Shown here piece by piece: positions 51,986 through 61,094 of a DNA stretch of 64,000 bases. Below the pieces are notes generated by a model. It searched no databases. It was not told the DNA's origin and saw only the letters and a program-made list of their open reading frames with translations. The translations under genes and the position numbers were made by a program. The DNA comes from Phycisphaerae bacterium (GTDB lineage: Bacteria > Planctomycetota > Phycisphaerae > JAJVII01), in the NCBI GenBank assembly GCA_022072085.1, contig JAJVII010000042.1, forward strand, positions 1-64,000, in the 5' to 3' direction. How positions within the stretch are numbered: position 1 is the first letter of the stretch; each line of letters starts with the position of its first letter.

Positions 51986-54127
51986 CTACCCCCACAGGTT
52001 CAGGCCGCCCGTCGCGACGCGTCCGCCAGCCGTTGCCGCCGGTTCCGCGTCCGCCGTCGCTGCCTGCGTGTTCCGCTCGTTGGCAAACGATTCCCGCCCC
52101 CGGCCGTCCTGTCCGTCGGACGTCTGCCGTCCGCCGCCGTCGCCCGGCTGATCGTCGCCGCCCTGCCCGCCCGCATGCGACGGCGCCTCGCCCGCACGCG
52201 GGCCCTGCACCGACAGGTGCGTCACCGACAGGCCGTGCGCCTGGAGCGATTCGCGCAGGTGGCTAAGTTGGCTGCTCAGAAGGTCGGCCGCCGATTCGCT
52301 CCCGGGCAGCAGCGTCAGCCGAATCGAGTGTCCGCCCATCGCCATGTTCACCTGCACGCTGCCCATGCCCGGCGGGTCCAGTTGCAGCCGGATCATCCCG
52401 CCGCCGCCGCCCAGCCGAGCCACCGCCGCCTGGGCGATCCGATCGCCGTTGGCCGCCGCGTCGAATGACTCGACCACCGATTGGCCGGCCGCGTCGGCCG
52501 ATGCGCCAGAGCCGGGCACGACGCTCGCGCCGGCCCGCGTGCCCGCGCCGGCTGTCGTCGCCAGTCCGCCCGTCGGATCGCCTGCCGTGCCCGTCGCCGT
52601 TTCGGCCGCCGGCATCTGGAGAGCAACCGCCCCCTGCCCAACCGGGCTTGCAGCCGGCGCCGGCTGAGCGACCACGGTCGGTTTGAAGTTGTCAGCCGCG
52701 ATCGGCCGATCGGCGGCGGGGCGTTGCGCCGGATGGCCGTCAGGATCCGCCGTCTGTTCGACCTCGACACGGACATCCGCGGGCAGCCGGACAGCCGGGC
52801 CGGCCGGGGCCTGCTCCGCAGGCGGCCGCGACGGCTGGGCCGTCTTGTGGCCGACAGCCGTGGCCGGCTTCGCCTCCCGGCTGGCCAGTGTCGCGTCAGG
52901 CCGGTCGGCCTTCACTTCCGCTCGCGGGCGGATAGTCCCGGTCGTCGGCTGTTCAGTTCGCCGTGCCGCGTTCGCGACGTCCTCATCCTCGACGGGCTCA
53001 GCGGCTTGCTGCTCGACCTGTTGCGTGACATCTAGCAAGACCGCGCCAGCGGATACCTCCTGCGACCGCGCCGGAGCATTCTCGGCCACCTTCGCGTGGT
53101 CCGCCGGTTTCTGCTGTGCCTCGTTGAGACGCCGGCCGGCGTCGCTCGCCACCTGCCGCAGCGGTGGATCGACCTGCGCCGGCGCCGGTGTCGTCGGCGG
53201 CTGCGATAGCGCGACCTCCGGGGCCACCGGCTGCGGCTTCGTCGCAATCAGCCGTCGCGGCGTGTCGGTCGGCTGCGGGGCCGGCGGCTGATCCGAGTCG
53301 TCCTTCACCGCCTGGGCCCCGCCGCCCGCCTGAGCGACCTGGACATCGAAGTTCACCGGGGCGCCCGCTGCCGGCTGGGCCGTCGGGCTCGCGGGTTCAG
53401 TCGGACGCGCATGGGGCTGGGCCTTCGCGCCGGCGTCGCCCGCCTTGGCGTGGCCGACCAACGGCTTCACGTCGGCCGATCGCGTCTGCCGCGTCGGCGA
53501 CTCGGCCAGACGAGAGACGTGCAGGTGCTTGCGAACCGCCTCCGGATCGGCCGGCTGCCTGGCGGGCGCGGGGTATTCCGTGTCGTTCGCCACGTCAGCG
53601 GTGGCCGCCTTCTGGGCAATTTCGGTCGTGGCGCCGGTCGCAGCAGCCGCATCGTCGATTTCCCTCGCGTCGGCCGTATCGACCGCATAGCCGGACAGCA
53701 CAGCCGCCAGCCAGTGGGCGACCTGGGCCGCGTTGGTCGGATCGACCGTGTCGGGCAACTGTAACTGCAACTCCTGCGGGACGTCGCCGTCCGCGAAAGT
53801 CCGCAGCGCCTCAGCCAACTGCTCAGCCGTCACCGGCGCGTTCGCGGCAGTGTCCGCAACAGCCTGCGAGGAGCCCGCCACGGGCCCGTCCGCCTCGCCG
53901 ACGGCTGCGTCTCGCCCGCCGGGCCGAACCGGCGACGGCATGCCCGTGGCGCCGCCGGGCTTCTGCAACGACGCCTGCCGCCGTGCGGGCCGAACCGAGT
54001 CAGCCAGCGCCCGGGCGAACTGCCCCGTGTCGGACGGGGTCTCGTCGGCCGCGACGTTGCGGGAGCGCGACCCTGTCGGCTTGGCCGCCGCCAGGTCGCG
54101 AATCAGGTTGCCTGTGCTCTGCGACAT
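51986..54127 (-). CDS. fliK: Hook-length control protein FliK
   Basis: A 713-residue, mostly disordered Pro/Ala/Thr-rich protein with a C-terminal FliK domain (L-Q-L-D-P-P-G-M-G-S-V-Q-V-N-M, followed by R-L-T-L-L-P-G-S-E and L-S-S-Q-L-S-H-L-R-E-S-L-Q-A-H-G-L). FliK measures the hook and triggers FlhB switching. Low complexity in the middle is expected for this molecular ruler; the length is well above the 405 of Salmonella FliK. Confidence 0.9.
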   Translation of the reverse strand: MSQSTGNLIRDLAAAKPTGSRSRNVAADETPSDTGQFARALADSVRPARRQASLQKPGGATGMPSPVRPGGRDAAVGEADGPVAGSSQAVADTAANAPVTAEQLAEALRTFADGDVPQELQLQLPDTVDPTNAAQVAHWLAAVLSGYAVDTADAREIDDAAAATGATTEIAQKAATADVANDTEYPAPARQPADPEAVRKHLHVSRLAESPTRQTRSADVKPLVGHAKAGDAGAKAQPHARPTEPASPTAQPAAGAPVNFDVQVAQAGGGAQAVKDDSDQPPAPQPTDTPRRLIATKPQPVAPEVALSQPPTTPAPAQVDPPLRQVASDAGRRLNEAQQKPADHAKVAENAPARSQEVSAGAVLLDVTQQVEQQAAEPVEDEDVANAARRTEQPTTGTIRPRAEVKADRPDATLASREAKPATAVGHKTAQPSRPPAEQAPAGPAVRLPADVRVEVEQTADPDGHPAQRPAADRPIAADNFKPTVVAQPAPAASPVGQGAVALQMPAAETATGTAGDPTGGLATTAGAGTRAGASVVPGSGASADAAGQSVVESFDAAANGDRIAQAAVARLGGGGGMIRLQLDPPGMGSVQVNMAMGGHSIRLTLLPGSESAADLLSSQLSHLRESLQAHGLSVTHLSVQGPRAGEAPSHAGGQGGDDQPGDGGGRQTSDGQDGRGRESFANERNTQAATADAEPAATAGGRVATGGLNLWG

Positions 54128-54143
54128 ACTCGCTGCAACTTCC

Positions 54144-54833
54144 TCAGGGCCGGCCGGCGAGGCTGGCCTGTCGATTGTCGGTCTTGCCCGTCGCGTCGGC
54201 CGCGGGTGTCTTGGCCGCCGACGGGTCTTCCATGTAGTCGAGAACCTTGCGCAGCTTGGCCTGCTCGGCCGGGGTCTGGAACGCCTTGGCCGCCTTGGCC
54301 GCCTTGCGCGGGTCCATGTGCGTCAGGTAGCGCACGACCTCCGCGTCGTCCATGTTCATGAACAGGTCCTTGGCCTGGTCGGCGTCCAGCGACTCGTACA
54401 TCTCCAGGCTCTTCTTGAAGCCCGCACCGGCCAGCAACACGCGCTCGGCCTCGCGCTGCTCCTGCCACTTCTTCCGGTCGGCCTCGAACTGGCTGATGCG
54501 AAGATCCAGGGCGCCCTTTGCCTGGTCGAGCTGGACCTTGAAATCCTTCAGCTCGCGCATCTGCTGCTCGATCTGGAGCTGTGTCACCTGCGTCTGCTCG
54601 CGCTCGTCGGCGATCCGCTGACCGGCGGTGGTCAGGTTGTCGGGCTGAACGGCCGGCGTCTCGGTCTTGGCGGCGGCCGCCTGGAGCGGACGGTCGAGCA
54701 TCACGTCGCGAATCAGCTTGAGCTTGTTGCCGCTGAGCTTGCCGGTCGCGAACAGCGCCCCGGCCAGCACTCCAGCCGCCAGCAGATGCGCCGCCGCGAT
54801 AATGGCCACGATTTCCCATAGTTTCCGCATCAT
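54144..54833 (-). CDS. MotE-like (MgtE N-domain) flagellar protein
   Basis: A 229-residue protein with an N-terminal membrane helix (I-V-A-I-I-A-A-A-H-L-L-A-A-G-V), a long coiled coil (about 70-130) and a C-terminal region Y-E-S-L-D-A-D-Q-A-K-D-L-F-M-N-M-D-D-A-E-V-V-R-Y-L that matches the MgtE intracellular N-domain repeats of MotE. In other bacteria MotE chaperones MotC; here it sits between fliJ and fliK. Its start overlaps the fliJ stop codon as ATGA. Confidence 0.78.
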   Translation of the reverse strand: MMRKLWEIVAIIAAAHLLAAGVLAGALFATGKLSGNKLKLIRDVMLDRPLQAAAAKTETPAVQPDNLTTAGQRIADEREQTQVTQLQIEQQMRELKDFKVQLDQAKGALDLRISQFEADRKKWQEQREAERVLLAGAGFKKSLEMYESLDADQAKDLFMNMDDAEVVRYLTHMDPRKAAKAAKAFQTPAEQAKLRKVLDYMEDPSAAKTPAADATGKTDNRQASLAGRP

Positions 54834-55321
54834 GCGTCAGGTCCTTCCGACGCGCCGGCCGCCTCGGCCTCCTGCCGATTCCGCCGGTGCGTCTGCACGC
54901 CCATCTCATCCAGATCCCGCCGCTCGGTCCGGCCGACCTCGGCCAGCCACTGGCTTCGCCGCCGGTCGCGCAGCTTGTCGAGCACCTTACGCCGCTTGAC
55001 GGCCTCGACCAGCTCGGCCTGCGCCTTGCGGGCCTCCTGCTGCGTCGTCGCCCGCTCACAAAGCGTCTGCACCATCGCCCGCATGACCGAGTTGACGTAG
55101 CTGCGGTGGTGGGCCAGCCGCCGCACGTCCAGCGACCCGACCAAACCCCCGCCGCGCAGGGCGCCGTGCTCGTCGCGGATCATGTCGTTGTAGCGGACGG
55201 CCCGGGCCGTCTGCTCGTTCAGCCGCCCGACCACGCGGCCCAGCGCGGCCTTGCGCTGGTCCTCCTCGTGCTGCCTGATCCGCAGCAGCGGATCGAGCCG
55301 GAATTTGAACTTGCTTGCCAT
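54830..55321 (-). CDS. fliJ: Flagellar export chaperone FliJ
   Basis: A 163-residue protein, almost all charged helix/coiled coil (F-R-L-D-P-L-L-R-I-R-Q-H-E-E-D-Q-R-K-A-A-L-G-R-V), as expected for FliJ, the stalk-like partner of the FliI ATPase. It follows fliI by 38 bp, in which a CACAGAGG-type repeat occurs. Confidence 0.88.
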   Translation of the reverse strand: MASKFKFRLDPLLRIRQHEEDQRKAALGRVVGRLNEQTARAVRYNDMIRDEHGALRGGGLVGSLDVRRLAHHRSYVNSVMRAMVQTLCERATTQQEARKAQAELVEAVKRRKVLDKLRDRRRSQWLAEVGRTERRDLDEMGVQTHRRNRQEAEAAGASEGPDA

Positions 55322-55330
55322 CTCTCAGTT

Positions 55331-55350
55331 CACCACAGAGGCACGGAGAG
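55331..55350. repeat. Single CACAGAG-type repeat between fliI and fliJ
   Basis: Two tandem units (CCACAGAGG, CACGGAGAG) of the same type as the arms around the GxxExxY cassette. There is no inverted partner. It lies 9 nt after the fliI stop codon on the minus strand. Confidence 0.5.
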
Positions 55351-55359
55351 AACTCCGGC

Positions 55360-56703
55360 TCACGCCTTGATCCCCCGCTTGGCGTACTCCTGCTGAATCC
55401 TGCGGTGCAGGCCCAGCAACGCCACCTTGGCCTGAGCGAAGCGGACCGGCTCCTCGATCCGCTGGCACAGGAACGCATTCACTTCGTCGCGCATCTGCAC
55501 GGCCACGTCCTGGTGCGGGTTGGACCCAGCGACGTAGGCCCCGATGTTCACCAGGTCCTCGATCTCGTTAAACTCCGCGACCATCCGGGCCGACACGCGG
55601 GCCGCCTGCGTGTGCTCATCGTCCACCAGGTCGACCGCCAGACGCGAGATTGAATCGGTCACGTCCACCGCCGGGTAGTGCCCGCGATTGGCCAGCCGAC
55701 GCGACAGCGACAGGTGGCCGTCCAGGATCGAGCGGACGTGGTCGGTCACGGGCTCGGTCATGTCGTCGCCCTCGACCAGCACGGTGTAGAAACCGGTGAT
55801 CGAGCCGCTCGCGGTCCGGCCGGCCCGCTCCAGCAGCGTCGGCATCATCGAAAAGACCGACGGCGGATAGCCGCGGGTGGCCGGCGGCTCGCCCGCAGCC
55901 AGGCCGATCTGACGCTGGGCGGTGGCCATGCGCGTCAGCGAGTCCATCAGCAGCAGGACGTTGAGCCCCTGATCGCGGAAGTATTCAGCGACGGCCGTCG
56001 CGGTCAGCCCCGCGCGAAGACGCGTCAGCGGCGGGGCATCGGAAGTCGAGACCACCACGACGCTGTGGGCCAGGCCCTCGTCGCCGAGGTCCTTGGCCAG
56101 GAAATCCTTTACCTCGCGGCCGCGCTCGCCGACCAGCCCCACGACCACCACGTCGGCCGAGGTGTAGCGGGCGATCATGCCCAGCAGGACGCTCTTGCCC
56201 ACGCCCGGACCGGCGAAGATGCCCATGCGCTGACCCTGGCCGACGGTCATCAGGGCGTCGATGCAGCGGACGCCGGTGCCGATCGGTTCTGTGACGCGCT
56301 CGCGCTGCATCGGGCCCAGCGGCTCGCGGGCGATCGGCTGATGATCCACCGTCGCCAACGGGCCCTTGCCGTCAATCGGGCGGGCGAAGGCGTCGACCAC
56401 GCGGCCGAGCAACGCCGGGCCGACAGGGACCTGCCAGACAGTCGATTCAAGGCTGATGCGATCGCCGCGGCCGAGGCCCGTCGTCTCGCCCAGCGGCATG
56501 ACCAGCGTGCCGCGATCGGAGAAGCCGACGACCTCGGCCGGCATGTCGCCACCGGTCGCGGTGCGGATGCGGCAGCGGGCGCCGACCGGACAGGAGAGCC
56601 CCTCAGCCGACGCGATCAGCCCGGTGACCGACTGCAATCGCCCGGTCATGCCCATCGGCTGAATCCGCCGCAGGGAGTCGAATTGTCGGTCGTAGAGAGC
56701 CAT
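55360..56703 (-). CDS. fliI: Flagellum-specific ATPase FliI
   Basis: The 447-residue F1-like ATPase powers export. Walker A is GPGVGKSVLLGMIA, with G-E-R-G-R-E-V, Walker B V-L-L-L-M-D-S-L-T-R and the closing region Y-A-K-R-G-I-K-A. The ATG has no recognisable Shine-Dalgarno: the bases upstream belong to the right-hand arm of the GxxExxY cassette, which separates fliI from fliH by about 440 bp. Confidence 0.96.
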   Translation of the reverse strand: MALYDRQFDSLRRIQPMGMTGRLQSVTGLIASAEGLSCPVGARCRIRTATGGDMPAEVVGFSDRGTLVMPLGETTGLGRGDRISLESTVWQVPVGPALLGRVVDAFARPIDGKGPLATVDHQPIAREPLGPMQRERVTEPIGTGVRCIDALMTVGQGQRMGIFAGPGVGKSVLLGMIARYTSADVVVVGLVGERGREVKDFLAKDLGDEGLAHSVVVVSTSDAPPLTRLRAGLTATAVAEYFRDQGLNVLLLMDSLTRMATAQRQIGLAAGEPPATRGYPPSVFSMMPTLLERAGRTASGSITGFYTVLVEGDDMTEPVTDHVRSILDGHLSLSRRLANRGHYPAVDVTDSISRLAVDLVDDEHTQAARVSARMVAEFNEIEDLVNIGAYVAGSNPHQDVAVQMRDEVNAFLCQRIEEPVRFAQAKVALLGLHRRIQQEYAKRGIKA

Positions 56704-56713
56704 TGGTTTCTAG

Positions 56714-57149
56714 ACCACAGAGAGCACAGAGAACACAGAGCGAATCAGAGAACCATTCGTTTGATGCCATCCCGCAGGAGCTTGACGTTGAAGTTAAGCA
56801 GCAGGCCTTTCGGAATCCCGCTCAAGTTCATGTAGGTCAGCAATTGAGCTGCATGAAGCGGCGTGAGGCTCTCGACTGCCTTGATCTCAATGATCAACTT
56901 TCCCGGAATCATCACATCAATCCTGTAGCCGCAATCCAATTCAACGCCCTTGTACGTGACCGGCAGGGCCCATTGCCTCACGAACTCACAGTTGCGTTGG
57001 CGCAACTCATAGCAGAGGCATGCCTCGTAGGCGGATTCGAGTAAACCCGGCCCCAGGGCCTTGTGCACTTCGATGGCCGCTGCAATGACTTCAGATGTAA
57101 GAGCATCCCTCTCATCTTCCATCTCTGTGCTCTCTGTGTGCTCTGTGGT
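56714..57149 (-). mobile_element. Inverted-repeat cassette A carrying a GxxExxY gene, in the fliH-fliI junction
   Basis: Arms 56714-56740 and 57123-57149 (27 nt) are complementary at 24 positions and are built of the tandem unit CACAGAG plus 2-3 bases. They enclose a single gene (56745-57122) with almost no spare sequence; the gene is on the operon strand. The outer right end abuts the fliH stop codon (57150-57152). No transposase or target duplication was seen. Confidence 0.75.
56745..57122 (-). CDS. GxxExxY protein
   Basis: The 125-residue protein shows the family signature G-P-G-L-L-E-S-A-Y (G-x-x-E-x-x-Y), then [18 protein letters not shown], a PD-(D/E)xK-like D...E-x-K core, and ends [17 protein letters not shown] nuclease-like fold is suggested for this family but the function is not known to me. 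It is unrelated to motility and occupies the space between fliH and fliI inside an inverted-repeat frame. Confidence 0.9.
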   Translation of the reverse strand: MEDERDALTSEVIAAAIEVHKALGPGLLESAYEACLCYELRQRNCEFVRQWALPVTYKGVELDCGYRIDVMIPGKLIIEIKAVESLTPLHAAQLLTYMNLSGIPKGLLLNFNVKLLRDGIKRMVL

Positions 57150-57848
57150 TCACTCTTCCCTTGTGCCCAGCAGTTCGGCCGCGATGCGGGTCAACTGCGT
57201 CTGGATCGTCGCGTCCACTTCGCTGGACTGGCCGCTCTCGCGCCACGCCGTCACGCGGCAGCCGCCCGGCTCGATCGACTCGTCGGCAACCACCTGCACC
57301 TCGCCCTCACCGGTCAGTCGGTCGGCCAGGTTAGGGGCGAACTCCTGGATGGTCGCCAGGTCGCCGGGGCTGACGCGGATCGACAGTCGCGATGTATGCC
57401 CGGTCAACTCCACCGCCGCGTCGACCGTGCGGCGGCAGGCGCCGGGGTCGGCAGCCAGCCGCGTGCGGACGACCTTCTCCGCCGCCGTCAGCGCCAGCGC
57501 GACCAGATCCTGCCGCGCCTCCGCCAGCATCTGCCCCTTGCGTTCGTTCAGCATCTCCATCGCCTCAGCCAGCATGCGGCCGGAGCGGGCGAACTCGGCG
57601 TCGAAGCGGCGCTGGGCCTCGTCGCGGCCGACCTTGAGGCCCTCCTCGCGGCCGGCGGCGTGCCCCTCGGCGTGACCGGCCGACCGGGCCTGCTCGCGGA
57701 TCGCGTCGGCGTTGGCCTGGGCGTCGGCGACCAGGGCCTCGGCCCGCTGCCGGGCGGCCGCGATGATCGACCGCGCTTCGATGGCGATGTCGCCGAAGTT
57801 GAACGGGGTCGCGCGGGCGGTCTCGGAATTCTTGATGACGCCGGACAT
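57150..57848 (-). CDS. fliH: Flagellar export stator protein FliH
   Basis: A 232-residue protein with an N-terminal charged coiled coil containing A-x-x-x-A-x-x-x repeats (A-D-A-Q-A-N-A-D-A-I-R-E-Q-A-R) and a C-terminal globular part (R-V-S-P-G-D-L-A-T-I-Q-E-F, T-G-E-G-E-V-Q-V-V-A-D, G-G-C-R-V). This is the FliH/SctL pattern. FliH links the FliI ATPase to the C-ring. It sits between fliG and the GxxExxY cassette. Confidence 0.88.
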   Translation of the reverse strand: MSGVIKNSETARATPFNFGDIAIEARSIIAAARQRAEALVADAQANADAIREQARSAGHAEGHAAGREEGLKVGRDEAQRRFDAEFARSGRMLAEAMEMLNERKGQMLAEARQDLVALALTAAEKVVRTRLAADPGACRRTVDAAVELTGHTSRLSIRVSPGDLATIQEFAPNLADRLTGEGEVQVVADESIEPGGCRVTAWRESGQSSEVDATIQTQLTRIAAELLGTREE

Positions 57849-57894
57849 TCGTTGCTCGCTTCAACAGTCCACGCCGCGGGCGGCGGGGCTCGGT

Positions 57895-58902
57895 TCACAC
57901 GACCATTTCACGATCGCCGCCGCGGCCGGAGATGACGATCTCCCCGGAGTCCTCCAGGCGGCGGACCACGTCCACGATCTTCTGCTGGGCGGCCTCGACG
58001 TCGCTGACGCGGACCGGGCCCATGTACTGCATGTCTTCCTTGATGAGCTGCGTCGCCCGCTCGCTCATGTTCTTGAATATCTTGTCCTTCAGTTCCTCGC
58101 TGGCCGTCCGCAACGCCAACGCCAGGTCGGCGTTGTCGATCTCCTTGAGCACCGACTGGATGCCGCGGTCGTCCACGAGCATGATGTCCTCGAAGACGAA
58201 CATCAGCCGCCGGATCGACTCGACCAGGTCGGGGTCCTCGGTCTCCAGGGCCTCAAGGATGCTCTTCTCGGTGGCGCGGTCGGCCAGGTTGAGCACCTCG
58301 GCCACCGTCTCGACGCCGCCGGTCTTCTCAAAGGTCTGGTGGATCATCGAGGAGAGCCGGCTCTCCAGCCCGCGCTCGACCTCCTTGATCATCTCGGGGT
58401 TGGTCTGCTCCATGTTGGCGATGCGCTTGACGACTTCGATCTGCTTGGCGGCGGGCAGGCCAACGAGAATCTCCGACGCCTTGCCCGACGGCAGGTGCGA
58501 GAGGATCAGCGCAATCGTCTGCGGGTGCTCGTCCTGGATGAAGGTCAGCAGGTTGTCGGCCTCGGCCTTGCTCAGGAACGCGAAGGGCGAGGCGTTGATG
58601 GTCCGCTCGACCTGACCGACGATCTCGTCTGCCTGCTCCTTGGTCAGGCTCTTGCTGAGCAGCTCGCGGGCGTACTGGAGGCCGCCCTCGTCCATGTAGT
58701 TGTGCGCCAACGCCAGGTTGTAGAACTCGCGGACGACGGCCGTCCGGTCGCGCGACTCGATGTGACCGATCGAGGCGATCTCGCGGCTGACATCCTCGAT
58801 GGCCTCGCCGTCCAGCCGCTGCATGACCAGTGCAGCCGAGTCCTGGTCCATGCTCAGCAGCAGGATGGCGGCCTTGCGGGATCCCGAGATATCGTCAGCC
58901 AT
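57895..58902 (-). CDS. fliG: Flagellar motor switch protein FliG
   Basis: The 335-residue protein opens S-R-K-A-A-I-L-L-L-S-M-D, has the EHPQT motif (D-E-H-P-Q-T-I-A-L-I-L-S-H-L), the middle N-M-E-Q-T-N-P-E, and C-terminal torque helix residues L-K-D-K-I-F-K-N-M-S-E-R-A. Start at MADDISG with GAGGTG upstream; a GTG three codons earlier is also open. FliG transmits torque and binds the FliF ring encoded next to it. Confidence 0.96.
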   Translation of the reverse strand: MADDISGSRKAAILLLSMDQDSAALVMQRLDGEAIEDVSREIASIGHIESRDRTAVVREFYNLALAHNYMDEGGLQYARELLSKSLTKEQADEIVGQVERTINASPFAFLSKAEADNLLTFIQDEHPQTIALILSHLPSGKASEILVGLPAAKQIEVVKRIANMEQTNPEMIKEVERGLESRLSSMIHQTFEKTGGVETVAEVLNLADRATEKSILEALETEDPDLVESIRRLMFVFEDIMLVDDRGIQSVLKEIDNADLALALRTASEELKDKIFKNMSERATQLIKEDMQYMGPVRVSDVEAAQQKIVDVVRRLEDSGEIVISGRGGDREMVV

Positions 58903-58914
58903 CGGCGTCACCTC

Positions 58915-60591
58915 TCACTTGGCCCCTTTCCCGATCCAGCGGCGGACGAGCGTCGCGGCGGCGTCGGGGTTCTCCTGCACCAGGTGCGTCACCTGCTCGA
59001 CCATCTGCTGCGTGCGCTGGGCCTCCTCGTCCGGCTCCATGTCGTCCAGGAGACCGGGGACCGGCTTGCGAGCGGCGCCGCCGGCCGACTGGGGACCGTA
59101 GGCGGCGCCGGCGGCCTGCACGGCGGCGCCCTGCCCCTGCGTCTCGGCTGCCAGCGTGCCGGCGCCCGACGCAGCCCGGCGCATCATCATCAGCATCATC
59201 AGCAGGCTGATCACCGCCAGGGCGCCCAGGCCGATGCTCGGCGCCCGCTGCCACAGGGCCGCGATCATGCCGGCCGACTCGACCGCCGGCTGCGTCTGGG
59301 CGCTCTCGGCCACCTTGTCGTAGAAGTAGCTGATGACGACTTTGTCGTCCTCGGCCGGGTCGCTGCCGATCGCGGCCTTGACCATCGGCTTGATGCGGCC
59401 GATCTCGTTTCCGATGAACGTCTTCAGGGCCGCCGGATCGGGCTTGTCCTGGTCGGTCTCGGCCTTGTAGGCCGTTACGAAGTAGCTGTAGGGGATGTTC
59501 ACCGACGCCGTGACCGACTGCACCATGCCGGGCATGTGAACGGTCTCGGTGCGCTTCTCGCCGATCTTCGTGTCGTAGGTCGTCTGCTCCTCGTTGTCGC
59601 TGCTCTTGGAGCCGGCCGACGCCGCGGTGTTGGCCACCGCCGCCCCGCCGGTGTTCAGCGCCACGCCCGGCTCGCCCCCGCCGCCCGAGCCGTCGGCCGA
59701 CGTGCTCTTGTGGCTGGTCTCGCTGGCGACCACGCTGACCGCGTTGTCTTTGTCCACCTTGACCTCGGTCTCCTTGCGGGTGGCCGGGTCGAGCTTCACG
59801 TCCGCGGTGACCAGCACGCCCTCGATATGGCCGATCACCTTCATGATGCTGCGGACGCACTTCTCCTCGTGCTGCGTGGTCAACTCAAGATAGTCGGCGG
59901 GCATGCCCGCTTCCTCGCTGGGCACGCGATAGCTTCGGCCGTTGGTCGAGTCGATGACGCGGACCCGGTCGCGCGGCATGTCGCGGACCGCTCCGCAGAT
60001 GTAGTCCGCGACCGCATTGACCATCTTCTTGTCGATCGTCTGGCCCGGTCGCATCCGCAGATGCACCGCCGCCGACGGCTGGCCCTGGGCGGACCCGAAG
60101 CCCCGCTTCTGCGGCCGGTCGATCAGAACCTGGGCATCCAGGACGTTGGGGAACTGCCGGAAGACCGAGGCGATCTGGTTACGCTCGGCGACATCCTTCT
60201 TCATCTCGAACTCAGCCGGGCTCTGCCAGATGTTGCTGTCCTTGACGAGCTGCTCGAAGCCGAAGCTGAAATCGTGCGGCAGGGCGTTGTTGGCGGTGAG
60301 CACATAGTGAGCCTGGAGCCGGTCGTCCGGGGCAACCATCACCTTGCCGTCGGAAGCGACCAGGGCGTTGATGCCGGCCGCCTTGAGGGCGGTCACCATT
60401 CGGCCGGACTCGTCAGCCTCGAACGCCTGGTCGAGCACGGGCACGCGGTCGCTGGTCCCGGCGTACTTCATCATCCAGACCACGCAGACCACGATCAGCA
60501 CCAGCAGCGTCGCGATCAGCATCCGCTGGCTGAATGAGAGTTGCTGAAACATGGACTTGATCTGGTCGAGCGTCTTTTGGAATCTTCCCAT
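58915..60591 (-). CDS. fliF: Flagellar MS-ring protein FliF
   Basis: The 558-residue protein has two membrane helices (about 28-45 and 440-460) around two ring-building motifs; K-M-V-N-A-V-A-D-Y-I-C-G-A-V, V-P-S-E-E-A-G-M-P-A-D-Y and Y-F-Y-D-K are visible, and the C-terminus is the FliG-binding tail. The ATG at MGRFQKTL has AGGA upstream. The four-helix-bundle cassette B separates it from fliE. Confidence 0.96.
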   Translation of the reverse strand: MGRFQKTLDQIKSMFQQLSFSQRMLIATLLVLIVVCVVWMMKYAGTSDRVPVLDQAFEADESGRMVTALKAAGINALVASDGKVMVAPDDRLQAHYVLTANNALPHDFSFGFEQLVKDSNIWQSPAEFEMKKDVAERNQIASVFRQFPNVLDAQVLIDRPQKRGFGSAQGQPSAAVHLRMRPGQTIDKKMVNAVADYICGAVRDMPRDRVRVIDSTNGRSYRVPSEEAGMPADYLELTTQHEEKCVRSIMKVIGHIEGVLVTADVKLDPATRKETEVKVDKDNAVSVVASETSHKSTSADGSGGGGEPGVALNTGGAAVANTAASAGSKSSDNEEQTTYDTKIGEKRTETVHMPGMVQSVTASVNIPYSYFVTAYKAETDQDKPDPAALKTFIGNEIGRIKPMVKAAIGSDPAEDDKVVISYFYDKVAESAQTQPAVESAGMIAALWQRAPSIGLGALAVISLLMMLMMMRRAASGAGTLAAETQGQGAAVQAAGAAYGPQSAGGAARKPVPGLLDDMEPDEEAQRTQQMVEQVTHLVQENPDAAATLVRRWIGKGAK

Positions 60592-60609
60592 GGCTTTCCT
60601 GCTCACATG

Positions 60610-61080
60610 CCAGAGGCTGGAGGCTAGCGACTAGAGGCTAGCCTTCCGTTGCAACGAGCGAATCAACCCGCCAATGGTCTTGCCGACTTCCTGGAAGAGC
60701 CCCCACGTCTCCCGCATCTCTTCACGAGGCAGGTATTTCAGCCGAATGGCCAGCAGAAACTGCGTCTCGGCCTCGGCCAGCGAACCCAGGGCAATTCTGA
60801 GGTGCTTGACGAATTCGTTCTTCGTCGAGCGAGCAAGGCCTTCCGCGATGTTCGAGGGCACCGACACGACGGCCCGGCGAAGCTGACTGGTCAGGCCGAA
60901 CCGCTCGGCTTCGGGCAGGAAGCCGGAGTGTCCGTACATCTCTTCCGCCAGGTCCATAGCCTTCTGCCATGCGATCAGATCGCGATAGCTCTTGAACTTC
61001 AACTTGTCCGGCCCTTTGGCGGCCATTCAGACACTCCTCTTGCAGCCTCTAGCCTCTAGCCCCTAGCCCCTAGCCTCTGG
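60610..61080 (-). mobile_element. Inverted-repeat cassette B carrying a four-helix-bundle gene, in the fliE-fliF junction
   Basis: Arms 60610-60641 and 61049-61080 (32 nt) match at 28 positions. They are built of a CTAGCCTCTAGC-type unit of about 9-10 nt. The single gene inside (60631-61026) has its stop codon within the left arm. The right end lies 14 nt after the fliE stop codon. Architecture is the same as cassettes A and C although the arm sequences differ. Confidence 0.75.
60631..61026 (-). CDS. Four-helix-bundle (S23-like) protein
   Basis: The 131-residue protein belongs to the four-helix-bundle family first found in 23S rRNA intervening sequences. The signature S-Y-R-D-L-I-A-W-Q-K-A-M-D-L, L-T-S-Q-L-R-R-A-V-V-S-V-P-S-N-I-A-E-G, and L-R-I-A-L-G-S-L-A-E-A-E-T-Q are clear. 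GAGGAG precedes the start. Related Avd proteins bind nucleic acid in diversity-generating retroelements, but no reverse transcriptase is near. Confidence 0.92.
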   Translation of the reverse strand: MAAKGPDKLKFKSYRDLIAWQKAMDLAEEMYGHSGFLPEAERFGLTSQLRRAVVSVPSNIAEGLARSTKNEFVKHLRIALGSLAEAETQFLLAIRLKYLPREEMRETWGLFQEVGKTIGGLIRSLQRKASL

Positions 61081-61094
61081 TCACTGACCCCTGC

